A DNA stretch of 64,000 nt from Glossina fuscipes (GCF_014805625.2 NW_023998431.1:4368168-4432167), one strand, 5' to 3'. Shown: positions 34,569-45,830, numbered from the stretch's first letter. Made by a program: numbers and translations. Notes: generated from the sequence alone by a model not told the origin.

Positions 34569-35109
34569 TCATCATGTGATTCACTTGTAAACATAGTATG
34601 CGTGCACATATATACAAGCATACTATAAAAAGGGTTTGTATTACAATATTTTTTACAGTCTAGAGATTTGTTTATTATTATTAATATTATTGTTCTCTCC
34701 CTCTTGTTATTGCTGTTAGTATTACTATTATTGTCGGTTGGTTGATTTGTTGATTAGCTTAGCTTGGGTGGGTTAGGTTGGCTGGCTAAAGTTGATTATT
34801 GCGGTACTTACCAGTAGAGTAACTCTTCCGTGGTAAATCCTAAATTACTTTTTGCCACCGCCTGCGAAGCTGTCGCCACCGTTGTTGTTGCTATTATTGT
34901 TGCCGCAACTGTTGTTGATGTCTGTGCTGGTGGTGGCTGTCTGTGCTGTTTTTGTTGTTGTTGGCATAGTGCAGCCAAGCCGTTGAGTAGAAAGAGACGT
35001 TTCGTATCGCGTGTCTCACGACAACACAAAGTCGTATAAATATCATAAGCATTCTCTGCAACGGATTTCTTTGGATCCAAACGATAATAATCTTCGGGGT
35101 CTTGTGAAA
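22148..35109 (-). CDS. rictor: Rictor, TORC2 scaffold subunit (5' exon missing)
   Basis: Eighteen coding exons join with consistent phases: 35109-34812, 30159-29973, 29877-29519, 29447-29294, 29193-29089, 29003-28591, 28506-28206, 28132-27956, 27883-27675, 27576-27282, 27212-27049, 26903-26571, 26046-25922, 25832-25540, 25472-25144, 25071-24760, 24691-24597, 24540-22148. They give about 2,180 residues (human about 1,700). Rictor is the scaffold that defines TOR complex 2, which phosphorylates Akt and related kinases. Landmarks in order are L-G-F-T-T-E-E-L-L-Y-C, V-R-A-A-A-L-R-T-I-R-Y, N-V-L-E-C-H-N-P-R-I-x-E-S-L, G-F-V-A-A-E, L-D-Y-x-x-D with R-L-Y-A-T, P-P-H-L-Y-G-Q, N-C-E-V-Y-S-I-R-x-T-C, N-W-x-x-V-R-H-x-R, N-C-L-H-C and the C-terminal D-I-C-L-Y-S-E-V ... 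R-R-F-x-Q-E-L-F. The armadillo-like N-terminal half is well conserved; the C-terminal half is long and disordered. The first coding exon was not found. Confidence 0.97.
25082..25105. repeat. 24-base A run (T run on the sense strand) at a rictor acceptor
   Basis: On the rictor strand this is a T24 tract ending 10 bases before the acceptor of exon 25071-24760, so it serves as the polypyrimidine tract. Its length is likely to vary between individuals. Confidence 0.9.
25840..25880. repeat. TA microsatellite at a rictor acceptor
   Basis: About 35 bases of near-perfect AT dinucleotides end just before the acceptor (gtttatag) of rictor exon 25832-25540. The usual pyrimidine tract is replaced by TA repeats. 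Confidence 0.9.
26904..27048 (-). other. rictor: GC-AG intron of rictor
   Basis: The exon ending at 27049 is followed by GCGAGC rather than GT, and the next exon starts after tttag at 26903. Joining here gives N-K-R-Y-V-L-L-V-D, matching the conserved N-S-K-Y-V-D-L-I of human Rictor in frame. No GT near this place gives the right frame. The rest of the donor (AAAAG before, GAG after) has the strong flanks usual for GC donors. Confidence 0.85.
31100..31725 (+). mobile_element. Internally deleted mariner remnant (copy 2)
   Basis: Shares its 5' end with the 13243-14345 element (gccagcgacttctacaggc against accagcgacatctactggc, and the following gattttgac..ctctgcataaaat block) and its 3' end (gaaaatgatggaaactattt). 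It is only about 625 bp long. The middle of the transposase, including the D-N-A motif, is missing. Confidence 0.75.
32290..33065 (+). repeat. Two partial DINE-1-like units in tandem
   Basis: Both units share the words catgtccgtca/tccctacgtcc, gaacacgcctac and a final cacgcc/cgcccacgctatattatag. The first (32290-32690) is an almost exact reverse complement of 42400-42800, including gatcataattcataaac. Neither keeps the terminal hairpins. Confidence 0.7.
33158..33410 (-). pseudogene. mariner transposase C-terminal fragment
   Basis: The minus-strand frame gives Y-S-S-D-M-A-P-P-D-Y-H-V-F-R-S, the mariner Y-S-P-D-L-A-P-S-D-Y-H-L-F-R-S motif that carries the third catalytic aspartate, then a tail ending C-C-Q-K-Y-S-K. 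The frame is open over 80 residues, so this piece is younger than its neighbours. The N-terminal half is absent. Confidence 0.8.
33715..34270 (+). mobile_element. mariner remnant (copy B), 5' half
   Basis: Aligns with the start of the 18440-19590 copy (attagtttaca, ttttagtgct). It encodes V-K-L-R-Q-I-A-D-T, then V-F-T-L-L-H-E and P-M-R-K-L-C pieces typical of the mariner N-terminal DNA-binding domain. It breaks off near 34270. Confidence 0.75.
34547..34577. repeat. CAT trinucleotide repeat
   Basis: About ten CAT units with one interruption, in the rictor intron. Confidence 0.95.
34847..34963 (-). other. rictor: Low-complexity insert in Rictor N-terminal repeats
   Basis: In the first visible exon 39 residues (Q4-K-Q-H-R-Q-P3, then a T/A/V-rich stretch) separate F-L-L-N-G-L-A-A-L-C from N-L-G-F-T-T-E-E-L. 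In human Rictor the equivalent gap is about eight residues. The DNA is CAA/GTT-repeat-like, typical of codon slippage expansion. Confidence 0.8.
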
Positions 35110-35236
35110 CTGCAACGGAAAAACAAAGGGGAAAATGGAAAAAATGAAAGCGTAATTATTACCCTCATTGTAGCAAAAGATTCTTTTTTTTCTATCTTTT
35201 TTTTTTCTATAGAGTTTATTGCCCTGATGCTATTAT

Positions 35237-35269
<33 letters not shown>

Positions 35270-35900
35270 CAATACTAAAGGTTTGGTATAACTAATTAGC
35301 ATTAGAAAATATTAAAACCATCTTAAATTTTCTTCTGATAGTTACTATATTAACAACTTTTATATAATTATCGAGAAAAACCACATATGAATGTTGCAGA
35401 CATTTCAACTGGTGTGTGCTTCGAAGTGAGAAGAATTAAAGAAACAAAAGAAACAGGCGTGTCAACATTTACACAATTCATGGAAATGCTAAATTACTTA
35501 TTTATGACTTTAAACTTGAAACCAATAAGCGAGATAATATAGTTAATGATTGAATTAAATTAAATTCTGCAAAGAAAACGAGGCCGATATTTCATTCTTC
35601 TACCATTTTTTTCTTTTCCCTTTTATATTAATATATGTATATTTACGTATACATCACCGAAAGATGGTGAAATTAACACAAGGTATCTTAAAATTCATGA
35701 AGTACTAGTTTCTCATCAAGCATACAATACAGTGTTACGTACAGAATAACGTATTTGATAAATAGTCTCCTAGCCTTTGCTCGCGCATACCTTCAATGAC
35801 TTTGTTCGAAAAATCAAAGTTCACTTCTTGTTATTATTATTAGCTACAATATATTTTTCGAAAAATTGATATTCAAACTTAACATAATAAATACACTCTG
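35110..35900. other. Region upstream of the first visible rictor exon
   Basis: Intronic on the rictor strand, because the exon at 35109 starts in phase 1 after a good acceptor (ttccgttgcag). It contains a GA run at 35236-35269. No N-terminal rictor exon or promoter is recognised. Confidence 0.6.
35236..35269. repeat. GA microsatellite
   Basis: Near-perfect GA dinucleotide run of 34 bases. On the minus strand it is a CT run inside the rictor intron. GAGA tracts can also bind GAGA factor in flies. Confidence 0.95.
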
Positions 35901-35908
35901 TGATGCTT

Positions 35909-36245
35909 TTTATACCCCCCACTGCAAGATGGGGGTATATTGATTTTGTTTTTTTCCGTGATGTATGTAACGCGCTAAAGAAGGCTTCAGAGACCCTATA
36001 AAGCATGTATATTCGCGATCAGTATGAAATTCTGAGTTGATTTAACCATGTCTGTCCTGTCATGTTTTTCCTCATTACATGGAAATTATTATAGCGAAAA
36101 GGTTGAAATTTTCCATAACGCGAAAAACTCTACTCTCTGGGTCCAAACAGGGAACCAATCATTCCCGATGCCCATTGCTGACTTTGCTACGAAAATACAT
36201 AGATATTGTGAGCGGACAGAAATGAATGCAATTAAAGTTGGGAAA
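35909..36245 (+). repeat. DINE-1-like (Helentron-derived) element, 5' end
   Basis: Starts with a terminal hairpin (35912-35938: ataccccccact ... atgggggtat), followed by the block gaccctataaagcatgtatattc, gatcagtatgaaattctgag and ccatgtctgtcctg. These correspond in order to the Drosophila DINE-1/INE-1 start (TATACCC hairpin, CCCTATAAAGTATATATATTC, TTGATCAG, CCATGTCCGTCTG). The 3' end is lost. Confidence 0.8.
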
Positions 36246-37795
36246 TAAAAGGAATTAATTCAATTATCACAAGTAACATTGAAATCAACTTTTCTTTCGA
36301 GTTTCCATTGTAAGTGTCCGTAATTTCGTAGACGTATTCCCTCCCCATTCATTAACAAATCACTTAATTCAACTTCAAGACGTTGACTGTATTAGTTTTC
36401 ATTCACCGAAATTGTTTCAGAATTTTATTATACAAAAACTAAGAAAACACATTTTTTAAGATCACCCGCAATGTTTAATTAAATATTGGATGCGCGCAAA
36501 TTAAATTAATATTCGCTTAATGCACATAATGGGAACAATATGAATGCATGGCAAAACGAAAATGTTGTTTATTTTAAAGTCTCCACTTGAGGTCAACTTT
36601 CAGATACTTTCAGGTGCTTTAAAAGTTGTCCGATTGCGTTACAGAATTTTCTTTATTTATAAATTCATGTATAACGTGAAATTATGTGCCGTGCGAGACA
36701 AGAAAGTAAGTTCATGTAACACTCTGTTGTAGGTACACCAGCTGTGTAGTTTCCTATCGTTCTATATTTAAATTAAGCGTTGATTTTATTTACAATGTCA
36801 CTATCCCTCTTATCTTTCTGACAAAATATGTAACCAGCACTAAAAAGACAAGTGGTGCTTTTAAGGCCCTTTTGTTGGCTATCGCTATAATAGGAAGAGA
36901 AAGCCTGCTCAGGTAGACGTTAACTTATCAATTGCAACAGATGTTAATCAGCTAAAAGGATATTTGGTGCGGCGTGGGTAGTAGTAAGACACTCGGTTCG
37001 CAATATAAGACAAGGCATCGCCATACCGAAGAGTCGTCCCTACACTTCGACTAACAGTTTTCATCTAACAATAAGCTTAGTCTGATCAAGAGTTACTGCC
37101 AGAGCTCTTTAATGGTGATTTTCTTCGGTTTTCTGGATTAATCCTAGACGGAGGTGATAAAGATTTTCGTTTATGTCGTCGTAGTTAATGGTTTGTCTAG
37201 CTTGTACCATGATTTTTGGCGCTGCATCCTATTTATTTGTTATTATTCATTATAGTTGAGTAGGGGAAATGGGAATGCTACCTATGTGTTTGCAATTCTG
37301 CGATATAACTTAAAGTATTACGTCAAGCTGAAAAAACTTTTTTCATATGGAGTCGTTGACGTACTTCATTCGATACTTAAAGTTTAATCAAGAATACATG
37401 GATCTAGCGCTTGAGTTCACTAAACCAAATTCTATGACGATGAACATTTTCATATGGAAAGGATAAGGAAAAACTATTACAAGGTATAAATATAGAAGGA
37501 AGTTTCGTGACAAATAGATTAAGAGAATGTAGTCTGCCTAAGCTTTTATTTTCGGAAGAGTACGAGTGAGTAGATTTGAATTCTAATGAGGAATACAAGT
37601 GGGAGAATTCAAAAAACGAAACACATTGCCCAAATAATGTTACGAAATGAAAGGGAGAGTATGCATAACTAACTTTTTTTTTTATTGGAAAGTGTATAGA
37701 GGGCCATTACAAACGGGATATAAGTATGCGTAGGGTATTTATGATGAAAATATGGAACCATACCATATATATATGTATGCATACATAAATGCAAG
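36246..37795. other. No gene or named repeat seen
   Basis: Moderately AT-rich unique-looking DNA. The block at 36890-37220 is somewhat more GC-balanced but has no long frame or family motif. Confidence 0.5.
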
Positions 37796-37796
37796 T

Positions 37797-38256
37797 GAAG
37801 AAATTATATTCGGCTGTGGCCGAATTTTCTATGTCCACCACCTCTTTCAAAATCATTTGAAATTAAATGCAGAAAAAGAACTAAAGCTTGTCTGCGTGGG
37901 TATAGCCAGATATTGTACAGATAAAATGTAGCTAAAAGCTGTAGCTTTTATCGCTTTACCTATTTTAGGGTATATGAGGTAATGAGAAGAAGACCCAATT
38001 TTTTTGCTTTTAAAAACGGAATTGTTCTTAGCTCATGAACATGTATGGCATGTCTTTTCGCCGATTTCGCCGGTATTTGATCTAAATGAAATTCGAAGCC
38101 GACAGCTTCATTGCCGCAGCGAGGAGAATGTTTACCATAGACGGAGAGACATACAAACGAATGGACGGAAGAATATACATTAATATGGTTTATGGAGTCT
38201 TAAGAGCTGCCTTCTAAGCGTTGCAAACGTTTCGACAAAGTATACATACTCCTATT
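37797..38256 (-). repeat. DINE-1-like element, reversed
   Basis: Its 3'-end hairpin (attcggctgtggccgaat, 37808-37825) sits at the left edge. The reversed core, with gccgcagcgaggagaatgtttac, acggagagacatacaaacg and tatggagtcttaagagc, follows. It is the same family as 42189-42956 and 58140-59790. The 5' hairpin end is degraded. Confidence 0.75.
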
Positions 38257-39509
38257 CTTGCGTGGTCGATGTAAAAATTATATCCCCGTGGGTTTTTACC
38301 GACCGTATATCAACTATCTTCAAAATTAACAATTCAAATGAAAGAAAGAGTTACGTATATAATTATAACGAATGCGTCATCTGTGTGCATAATTTAGGTG
38401 AAACTTTTAACACATCCAGCCGGCAAGTAATAAACACACGAAGATAATCTACCATTTGCTTAAAGCGCTTTTCACCGAGCGGTTAAATTAGCTTTTAATA
38501 GAAGTCAGGAAAAAATGAGAAACGATATGAAAAAAACAAAAATGCAGTAAATAAAAAAAAAAAAAAAGAAGAAATCATTTACATTTTCATTGGTCTTTAA
38601 AGAGGGAAATCTTCAGTAGTGTTTAGTCGGTTGAGACGGTAGATGGGTGTTTGCACATTTGCATAAAGAGATTTTTATCTTTTCGAGCGCATAAATGCAA
38701 GCAATTTGTTAATTTCATTTTTCTATTAATGTCTGGTTTTACTGGAGCTGGAAATACTAATTTATACTAATTATATGTTTTTCTTTTTACTTTATTTTTT
38801 ATTTACTGTTATTATTTAATTAGCAACTGATCGTTTGAATTTTTTTTTTTTTTTTTTTTTTTCCTTCTCTCTTCTTTCTTTTATAATGGCTCCTATAACC
38901 GTATGCTTTTATAAGATAGTTGAGCTGTAGTTATTCACCGATAATGAAGTTAAGTCCAATTATTTTTTCTTTAAACAGCCAAGCACGAAGTTTCGTTTGC
39001 TATATTTATACAAATACGTATGAAACTTTTAGCCTGAAATGATATTCACTCTTTCTCTCTGTTGCAATAGTAATGAGATCTCAATTTGGAGGCTTCTTCT
39101 TTTGGCAAATTTAGCAAAAATGCAGAGAAATAAAAACTAACCGACAAAATGCGGTGGCGATTACTCTCAGGTTAATAACTGAAGCGCAGCAACTTATCTG
39201 AACTTGATTACGGTCCAAGTAATCTTATGCAAAAGCAGATATAGCAAAGCGACAATCATTATTCAATAATTCCCGGAATTGATATATCGATTGTGCCTCT
39301 AATTATCAATCGAAAATATTATGAGAAAGTGCCAAACTATTTATTCGATGGTTCGTTCACGAGCTATTCTGCTTTTAGGGACTATTAGGTAATTTTGTTA
39401 TTTTCAAGTTAATTGGAAAATCACGTGTATTGATTACATAACGCTTTTTGATGACGGAAAATTTAATATTCGAACAAAGCACTGCCTTCAAAAATTTTAT
39501 AGTTATTCG

Positions 39510-40170
39510 TGTTTGTCGATGCTTGATGGTTTGTCATTTTTCAGGAAATTATTTTCGATAATTGAAAGTGGAAGCCCAAACCGATTCAGAACAGAAGGAG
39601 AACATGATGGTAATGGTCACTGTGGAAATTGAAGCACGTTTTTTGGGTCGTGACAACCCGTCGTCCTATAAAAAGACTCGTTAGACTGATTGTATAGTGT
39701 ATCGACGATCAAAGTCAAAGTTTGTACAAGCAAATCACGGGCTTACATGATCGTTCTGAGGCAGTCATATTTTGAAAAAATATCGAGGAAAATCAAATTT
39801 CTATTTAGATGAAATTGTTCATACCGATGAATCATGACTGACATTGTATTCAGCATCGAAAGATTCATGCTGTCAACATGTTTATCCCAAAGCAAGCTTC
39901 AGAGATTTTATTAAGTATGCATATTTTTAACTGCGCCATGTCTGTGGCAAACATTCTTCTCCCCGCGAAAGCAAACTCATCCACCACAAATTTGACATAA
40001 ATATTGGACATCTCTGCATGTACGTTAATATTGAAAATAATTTAAAGAAGTGAAAAGAGACGCCCGCAATGCAACATAAACCAAAGCCGATACAATGCTG
40101 CAGTGGCCGTAAAAAATAGGAAAAACCGGCTACGGCCATCCAACATTACAGTACAGTAACAAATTTTTTT
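39510..40170 (+). mobile_element. Heavily decayed transposon-like segment
   Basis: The plus frames give H-T-D-E-S-x-L-T-L-Y-S-A-S-K-D-S near 39825, which resembles the D-E-S/T-W segment around the second catalytic aspartate of Tc1/mariner transposases. Fragments on both sides are more GC-rich than the background and full of stops. It ends near a T run (40166-40179). The family assignment is weak. Confidence 0.4.
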
Positions 40171-40179
40171 TTTTTTTTT

Positions 40180-42188
40180 GAATTTTCTAAAACGTAGAAA
40201 ACAAACGATCTAGAAGTTTAACGCAGATTCCTGTCACGAAAACTTAAGCTGTGGATGTTTGACGATACCCGAAACAAGAACAAGCCACTTAACGCGCTGT
40301 ATGTTATTAGTCCATTAATACCAGATGAAGGCAGGTACATATGGACAGATGTATAGAAATTCGTATTCTGAATGTGTTGCGTTCAATTTAGTTGCAAGAA
40401 AAAATGTTTCTAAGCTGTAAAATTAAATCTATTCATTCATTTTGCACCGATCACCGAAGAACAAAAGTATTCTGCCTTGGCAACTTTGGTGCAACACTTA
40501 GAATTAGCGACCGGAAACTCTGTAAATTAACAATATTTGCAATCAATGTGTAATTTGTGGTTTATCAGAGCAGCTGCTCGGATTGAAAATGGAGGCTTGA
40601 GTTATTAAAGTCCTTCTAACTTTTGGCAGAAAGTGCCCCAATTAAGACATTAACATCGCCACAATCATAAGAAAGCTTTACTGTGGAGAGAAAAGCTCGC
40701 AATAAGAGGAAGAGGTTAGAGCAAGTAGCAATGAGAAAACCATAGTATAAATGAGCAATATTGAGAGAGAAGAAAATTGACAGTCTGGCAGCCGTCTTAA
40801 GGCGAATGTAACTATCTTAGCTGATTATTTCTCAATCTACGCATTTCTTTCTCTGACGAAGGCAGAAGACGCATTTTTTAAACGAAAGTGTTTCGTGTCG
40901 ATGCCTTTTCTTTTTTATTTTTTCAGATAAACCTTGAACTTATTAGCGGCAGAATTGAATTTTTCTATTTTCTCTGACTGAAAGTATTTTTCTGACACAA
41001 AAGCTTAACAGCATTTGACGACCATCGAAAAAAATATTGTAAGTAAAGCTCAGAATAAAAAAAAGCTATAATAAGTTTTGCATATGGTTGGTCTGCCATT
41101 ATTCATTTTTTACAACAATAACTGATAACTTTACAAATCGAAAGAAACCTTAACAAGGCCAAAGCATCACTGAAAGTTATTGTATATTATGTTACTGTAA
41201 ATTAACATTAATGCCGCATTTTACACACATTTTTTCTTTCTTTGCCTTTTTACACGCATTCTAAGTCGTTGTAATCGATGTGTATTTACTACACGGTATG
41301 CAAAAAAATCAATGATAATGAATAAAGAAACAATAACAAAATATTTAACACCTTACAAACAATAACAAACATGTAAAAAACAAAAAAAAAAAAAAAAACT
41401 TAAAATTGTGAAATTTAAAACGCAAGCAAACACCTTCAAAGTGTGAAGATATTGAAAAGGAAATTAACCGCAAATGCCGTAAAATAAGATAAAAAACAAA
41501 AAAAAAAAATTAGAAATGAAACCAACTGAACCCTTGAGGTCAACACTAAAAATAAGAAGAAATGAAGGAAACGAATTTTATGCCTGACGGAGAAAATAAA
41601 TAAAAAAGAATACAATAAAATTCATGAGAAAGACATTGAGCGGACAGAATGCCTTAATCTGTACATACGCATATGCACAGCAAGTAAGGAATCAATAATC
41701 ACATACCAGCAGCCACCACTCAACTCAAACCACTGCCGCCTTTTATAGTAGTAAATCGAATAAACAAAAGGAACGAAATATGATATAGTGAATAAGAAGC
41801 TCAAGTGTGAACATTAAAGTGAAAAACATGATACAACACATACACGCACACGCACACGCTGACGCGCTCATATACATACGCGCGCGATCATACAAACAAA
41901 TACGAAACAATCTGTGTAGAATGTGGACGAGCAACAACACTCTACTCTACTCTACTCTACTCTACTCTACTCTATCCTATTCTACTCTGGAGTAATAAAA
42001 AGCCTGGAATGTTGAAGACTCCCAACAAACGTATAACAAACAGCGGCAAAACAAAAAACAAAATAAATAAATCGAATGTAAGACTTTGATGAAGCGTAAG
42101 AAAAACCATTTACATTACAAGACAAAACAGCAAAAAATAATTATAAACTAGTCTAGGGATTGCACTCAAACGATTGATACAAAAAAAG
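40180..42188. other. No gene recognised; simple repeats
   Basis: Contains A-rich low complexity at 41370-41520, CA/CG-rich alternation at 41835-41890 and a TCTAC pentanucleotide array at 41941-41988. The frames are short and without motifs. Confidence 0.55.
41941..41988. repeat. TCTAC pentanucleotide array
   Basis: Six perfect TCTAC units, then two variant units and one more copy. This is a short tandem repeat. Confidence 0.95.
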
Positions 42189-42956
42189 GCAGGCAAGAAA
42201 TTATATTCGGTTTGGACCGAATGCCTTAATGCCTATTAATACCGCGTATAAGTTATTTGATGAAAGATAAACCTGAAGGTCCATTAACCGTATGTCGTTC
42301 CTTGTGTATCCCATCTTGCTTATGTATGGGCAGAGAAACAGATCGTCAGACAAACAGACATGCTTAGGTACATTCCAAATTTGAAACTAGCCAAAAATTG
42401 CATGCTTTATGGTGTTTTTGAAGCTTGTGTCTGGACGTTACAAGTGTATTAAAAAGATAACTAAACTTTGATACACTGTTATATTGGATAGGCAAGGGTA
42501 AATTTTTGCAAATTTTTTAGGGGTGCTGAAGCATCGATCATAGAATATGCGTTCAAATTATAGTACATTCATCTGTTATAGTTTATGAGTTATGATCAAA
42601 AAATATATTTTTTATTTTTTATTTTAAATAGAAGAACTCTTCCTTTATTGTAGGCGTGCCCTTTGACCGATTTGACCCATTTGCCATACCAGGCTGCGTG
42701 CAAAAACTTCCAATGTTTCGGGCAAATTTCAAGGCTATAGCTTCACTATTGCGGCCAGAAAAATATATATAGCAGACATCACATACATGGATAGACGGGA
42801 ATGCTTAAATCGATCCAGAATTTAACGCTCAAGATCAAGAATATATATATACTTTATGGGGTGTCTGAAGCGTCCTTCTGGGCGGTAAAAATGTTATGAC
42901 AAAATAGACGGACCCTCAATCCTTTGGCGACGGGTATAAAACAAATTTGAATATCA
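42189..42956 (-). repeat. Near-complete DINE-1-like element, reversed
   Basis: Both ends are present: the 3' hairpin attcggtttggaccgaat at 42205-42222 and the 5' end ggcgacgggtataaaac at 42937-42953 (minus sense: atacccgtcgcc). Between them is the reversed core, with caagaatatatatatactttatgggg and gatagacggg. At about 770 bp it is the best reference copy in the window for this family. Confidence 0.8.
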
Positions 42957-43859
42957 AGTCCAAATTTTCTAGATAAACTTTTATCGAAAACTAAACGTAA
43001 TCGTTTCTTCAATAGACGTTAACAACAGTATATATAAAAGTTCTTCAAGAAATGACAAGCAGAGTAAGAAATGTTTATGAAATGAACCGTTAAACGTAAC
43101 ATTCAGTTACCAATGGATTCAAGTTGACTAATCCGGTACCAACTCAAGTCAACTTAAGCCGGACGGTGGTACTCAACCTTGTTGAGTAGACCTCTAGTGG
43201 TTTAATTAAGATAAGGTTTCACGTGGCCAAAGTTACGTTATAGCGGATGCAGTCGCAATTAATCTTCGATGGGAAGCCCACTTCAGATAATTTAGAATAC
43301 TCAGCCATAGCTCAGATATTCTAATTTTTGATACATTTTTTCTACAGTTACATGAAGTATGAAAAGTATGACATAACTGTAAAGTTTCTCATTGTAGATG
43401 TGAAAGTAACATTATTTCATAATGAAACAATAACGACGATGTATATACAAACTGGATAAAAATAGTAAGTAACGATTACGAAGAATAAGATGCAAGCGAC
43501 AAAATATTCAAGTTACCGAAAAGCATTTAACAAAAGTGCAAACGTGTTAATGATAAGTATCAGAAATTAACTTATAGAATACATTTGAATCTGCTCTTAC
43601 ATAAAAGGTATATAGGCTTTTCGTGGGAAAAAGACCGTGCAAAAATACATTTTGATAGGAGCAACACATAAAAATCTAGCAAACTAGAAAATGATTTACA
43701 TATGACCACATACGCTAACAAGCAATAAAATAAATCGTACTCTTATACAATTTACGAACTTGTATATAAATGTTAGAGGGACCGGTAGGCATTCGATTAT
43801 TGTGAAATTTTGAAACAAAACCAACTTTGTAGTAAATTCAAATTTTTAATATCATAATT

Positions 43860-44355
43860 TATTATAATGCTGCGTCCGAAAAATAAAATGAATTGGTTTA
43901 TAGTGCGAAAAAGTTTTATTCGTTCTTTCAAATCAATTTCGTCGCCTTTAGAACAATCAAAAAATATTCCTTATCAAGAATTTGGCCTGGGGGACGGAAC
44001 TCATAATGCACAACATCGCGGTACTTAAAGAAAAACTGTTAACATCACGTAGCTTTTCGAGCGACTATGGCGCGATTTTTTTTTTGTCTTGGCTCGATAT
44101 TCACTCGATTGGTCGATTTTTTCCGAATCGCAAACAAACTTTTCCAATGCAATTTCTTTGGTTCCTGGTAAAAATCTGCAAAAATTCCTTTCGTGTTTTA
44201 CAAAACCAAGCGCCGTTGAAACACTAATGACGTTTATGATGTGAAATTTGACGTAGATTACTGATGTAGTGTTACCAATTTAGAGAAAAGCAATCCAAGG
44301 ATCTTTGGGATTATACACAAATTCACCTTATTTTTCGGACACTTTTTATAATAAA
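43860..44355. mobile_element. 490-bp terminal-inverted-repeat element
   Basis: The ends are inverted copies: tattataatgctgc then gtccgaaaaataa (43874-43886), and ttatttttcggac (44328-44340) then acactttttataataa. The 13-bp core is perfect and the match extends over about 34 bp with a few changes. The interior has short minus-strand fragments that could be a decayed Tc1/mariner-like transposase, but no catalytic motif is clear. It is a MITE or a deleted DNA transposon. Confidence 0.7.
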
Positions 44356-44744
44356 TATAACCTCCAATACTATCAAGAAGAGTTTGCCATTTTATCTGCA
44401 AATTTTCAACCCGACTCTTACCGAAATCCAACGCAGGAAAACATGACTAAAGGCGCCCCTTATCTCTTTTACAGAATTGGATGTTTTATTTCTTAAATAA
44501 TGCTCTAGAGATCTGAGCATATGAAACTCAGTAGATAGTAGGACTATCCGGTGCGGTAAAACTTCCCATTGCAAAACTTTCATTTCATTTCATCATCAAC
44601 TTTCAACTCCAATTGAATTATGCCAGTACAGTCTCACCAAAAACATCTTTCTAAATGATAAACTGGATTTAAGCTAGGATTGATATAACGATTTAATTTG
44701 CAAAAAGTTTCCGTTTTGTCTTATCATAAAGAATATATTTATAC

Positions 44745-45010
44745 CCTAAACCACTTATGGTACGGGGTACATTGTTTTTGTAGAGAACTATGTAACACGA
44801 AGTTAAGACAAATGTACCCTTTATTGTACCGCTTGTCTGTTCATCTATTTGTCTGTCTGTCCGTCTGATGTTTGCCGATTTATATATGTGTTCAAGCTAC
44901 AGATCGCCAATTTTTTAAATATTTTAAAGAAATTTCGTACGCTATATAGCGTGTTACTGTTTTTAACTCCAGTAATGATTTTGGTAAGGAAGGGATTTTT
45001 ACAAAATCTG
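44745..45010 (+). repeat. Second-family DINE-like repeat fragment
   Basis: Starts ataccctaaaccacttatgg followed by tacggggtac (imperfect terminal hairpin), then ctgtctgtccgtctgatg. It is a different subfamily from 35909. The same start appears reversed at 53048-53082. Confidence 0.65.
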
Positions 45011-45149
45011 AATAAAATAAAGTGAAAAATTGATTGACGTATAATTTTGTTCTTGTCTCAGATCATTGATGCAATACCCTTATGCCTTGCTTGTATGTCT
45101 TTCCGGTTTTGTATAGGCGTCTTTGTATAATTGACCATGTAAACCCAAG

Positions 45150-45830
45150 CTCTCTCCATAATTCTCAAGTAGTTAGTTCTAGATCTTTGAGTGTTTAACG
45201 TCGATATACTACCTTGTCGGTTTAACCCCACGGTGTCCGATGACACACTGGTTAATTTTGTGTAACCGGCGCCCGCCAGAGAGTTAGATAATCCCTATAA
45301 GCTAGGGGCCTAAACTACACTGGAAAAACCAGCTATGCTTATAGCGTATGGTGTTAATAAACCCACTCTGGCGAGTGTTGAAGCCTATCATTACTGGGGG
45401 CCGTACCCAGCAGTCAGCACTCACATATTGGTTAACTGCTGCATTCAAACTGAGGATTGGACATACTAGCTTCCACCGCGGTTTCTACATATATGTAAAT
45501 ATGCAAGCTTCTCCGATGCCACCTGTACCCGCAAGTACTCGTGAGTGGGCTCCTGACCCCCGTGCGGCTTAAAGTTAGACTACATAAAGCCTTTAACTTG
45601 ACTCAATGCGACATAGTCTCACTTGCCTTTGAATCAACCATACAATCCCCGGTAGCCAACACCGGGATACCCTCCTTCAAGATGTATTAGCATTGGGTGC
45701 TACATCTGACATGGCGAGTGGATACCATGCTTAAAACTTACTTATAGATCATCTCCCAATAGAGATTTCAGATTGTCCTTATCGCAATTAACTGATCATC
45801 TGTTTCGACGCCTGTCAGGGAGATCATAAT
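45150..45830. other. GC-richer island of unknown origin
   Basis: The composition changes sharply, with words such as ggcgcccgccagagag, gggggccgtacccag, gcttccaccgcgg and ccccggtagccaacaccggg. The longest plus frame (45348-45572) has no recognised motif. The character fits the leader or coding part of a retrotransposon that inserted here and decayed, but no reverse transcriptase or integrase motif is visible. Confidence 0.45.

Larger units (their letters stand above)
30160..34811 (-). other. rictor: Long rictor intron with stacked transposon remnants
   Basis: A 4.65-kb intron between the first two visible rictor exons. It holds, left to right, an unassigned part (30170-31080), a mariner remnant (31100-31720), two partial DINE-like units (32290-33065), a reversed mariner C-terminus (33158-33400), a second mariner remnant (33715-34270) and a CAT trinucleotide run (34547-34577). 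No other gene is seen within it. Confidence 0.85.

Noticed and set aside
34830..35039. Plus frame rich in V and C
   Set aside because: Antisense of the rictor low-complexity insert.
41835..41890. CACACGC alternation as Z-DNA or a regulatory element
   Set aside because: Short and ordinary for fly intergenic DNA; nothing around it supports a function.
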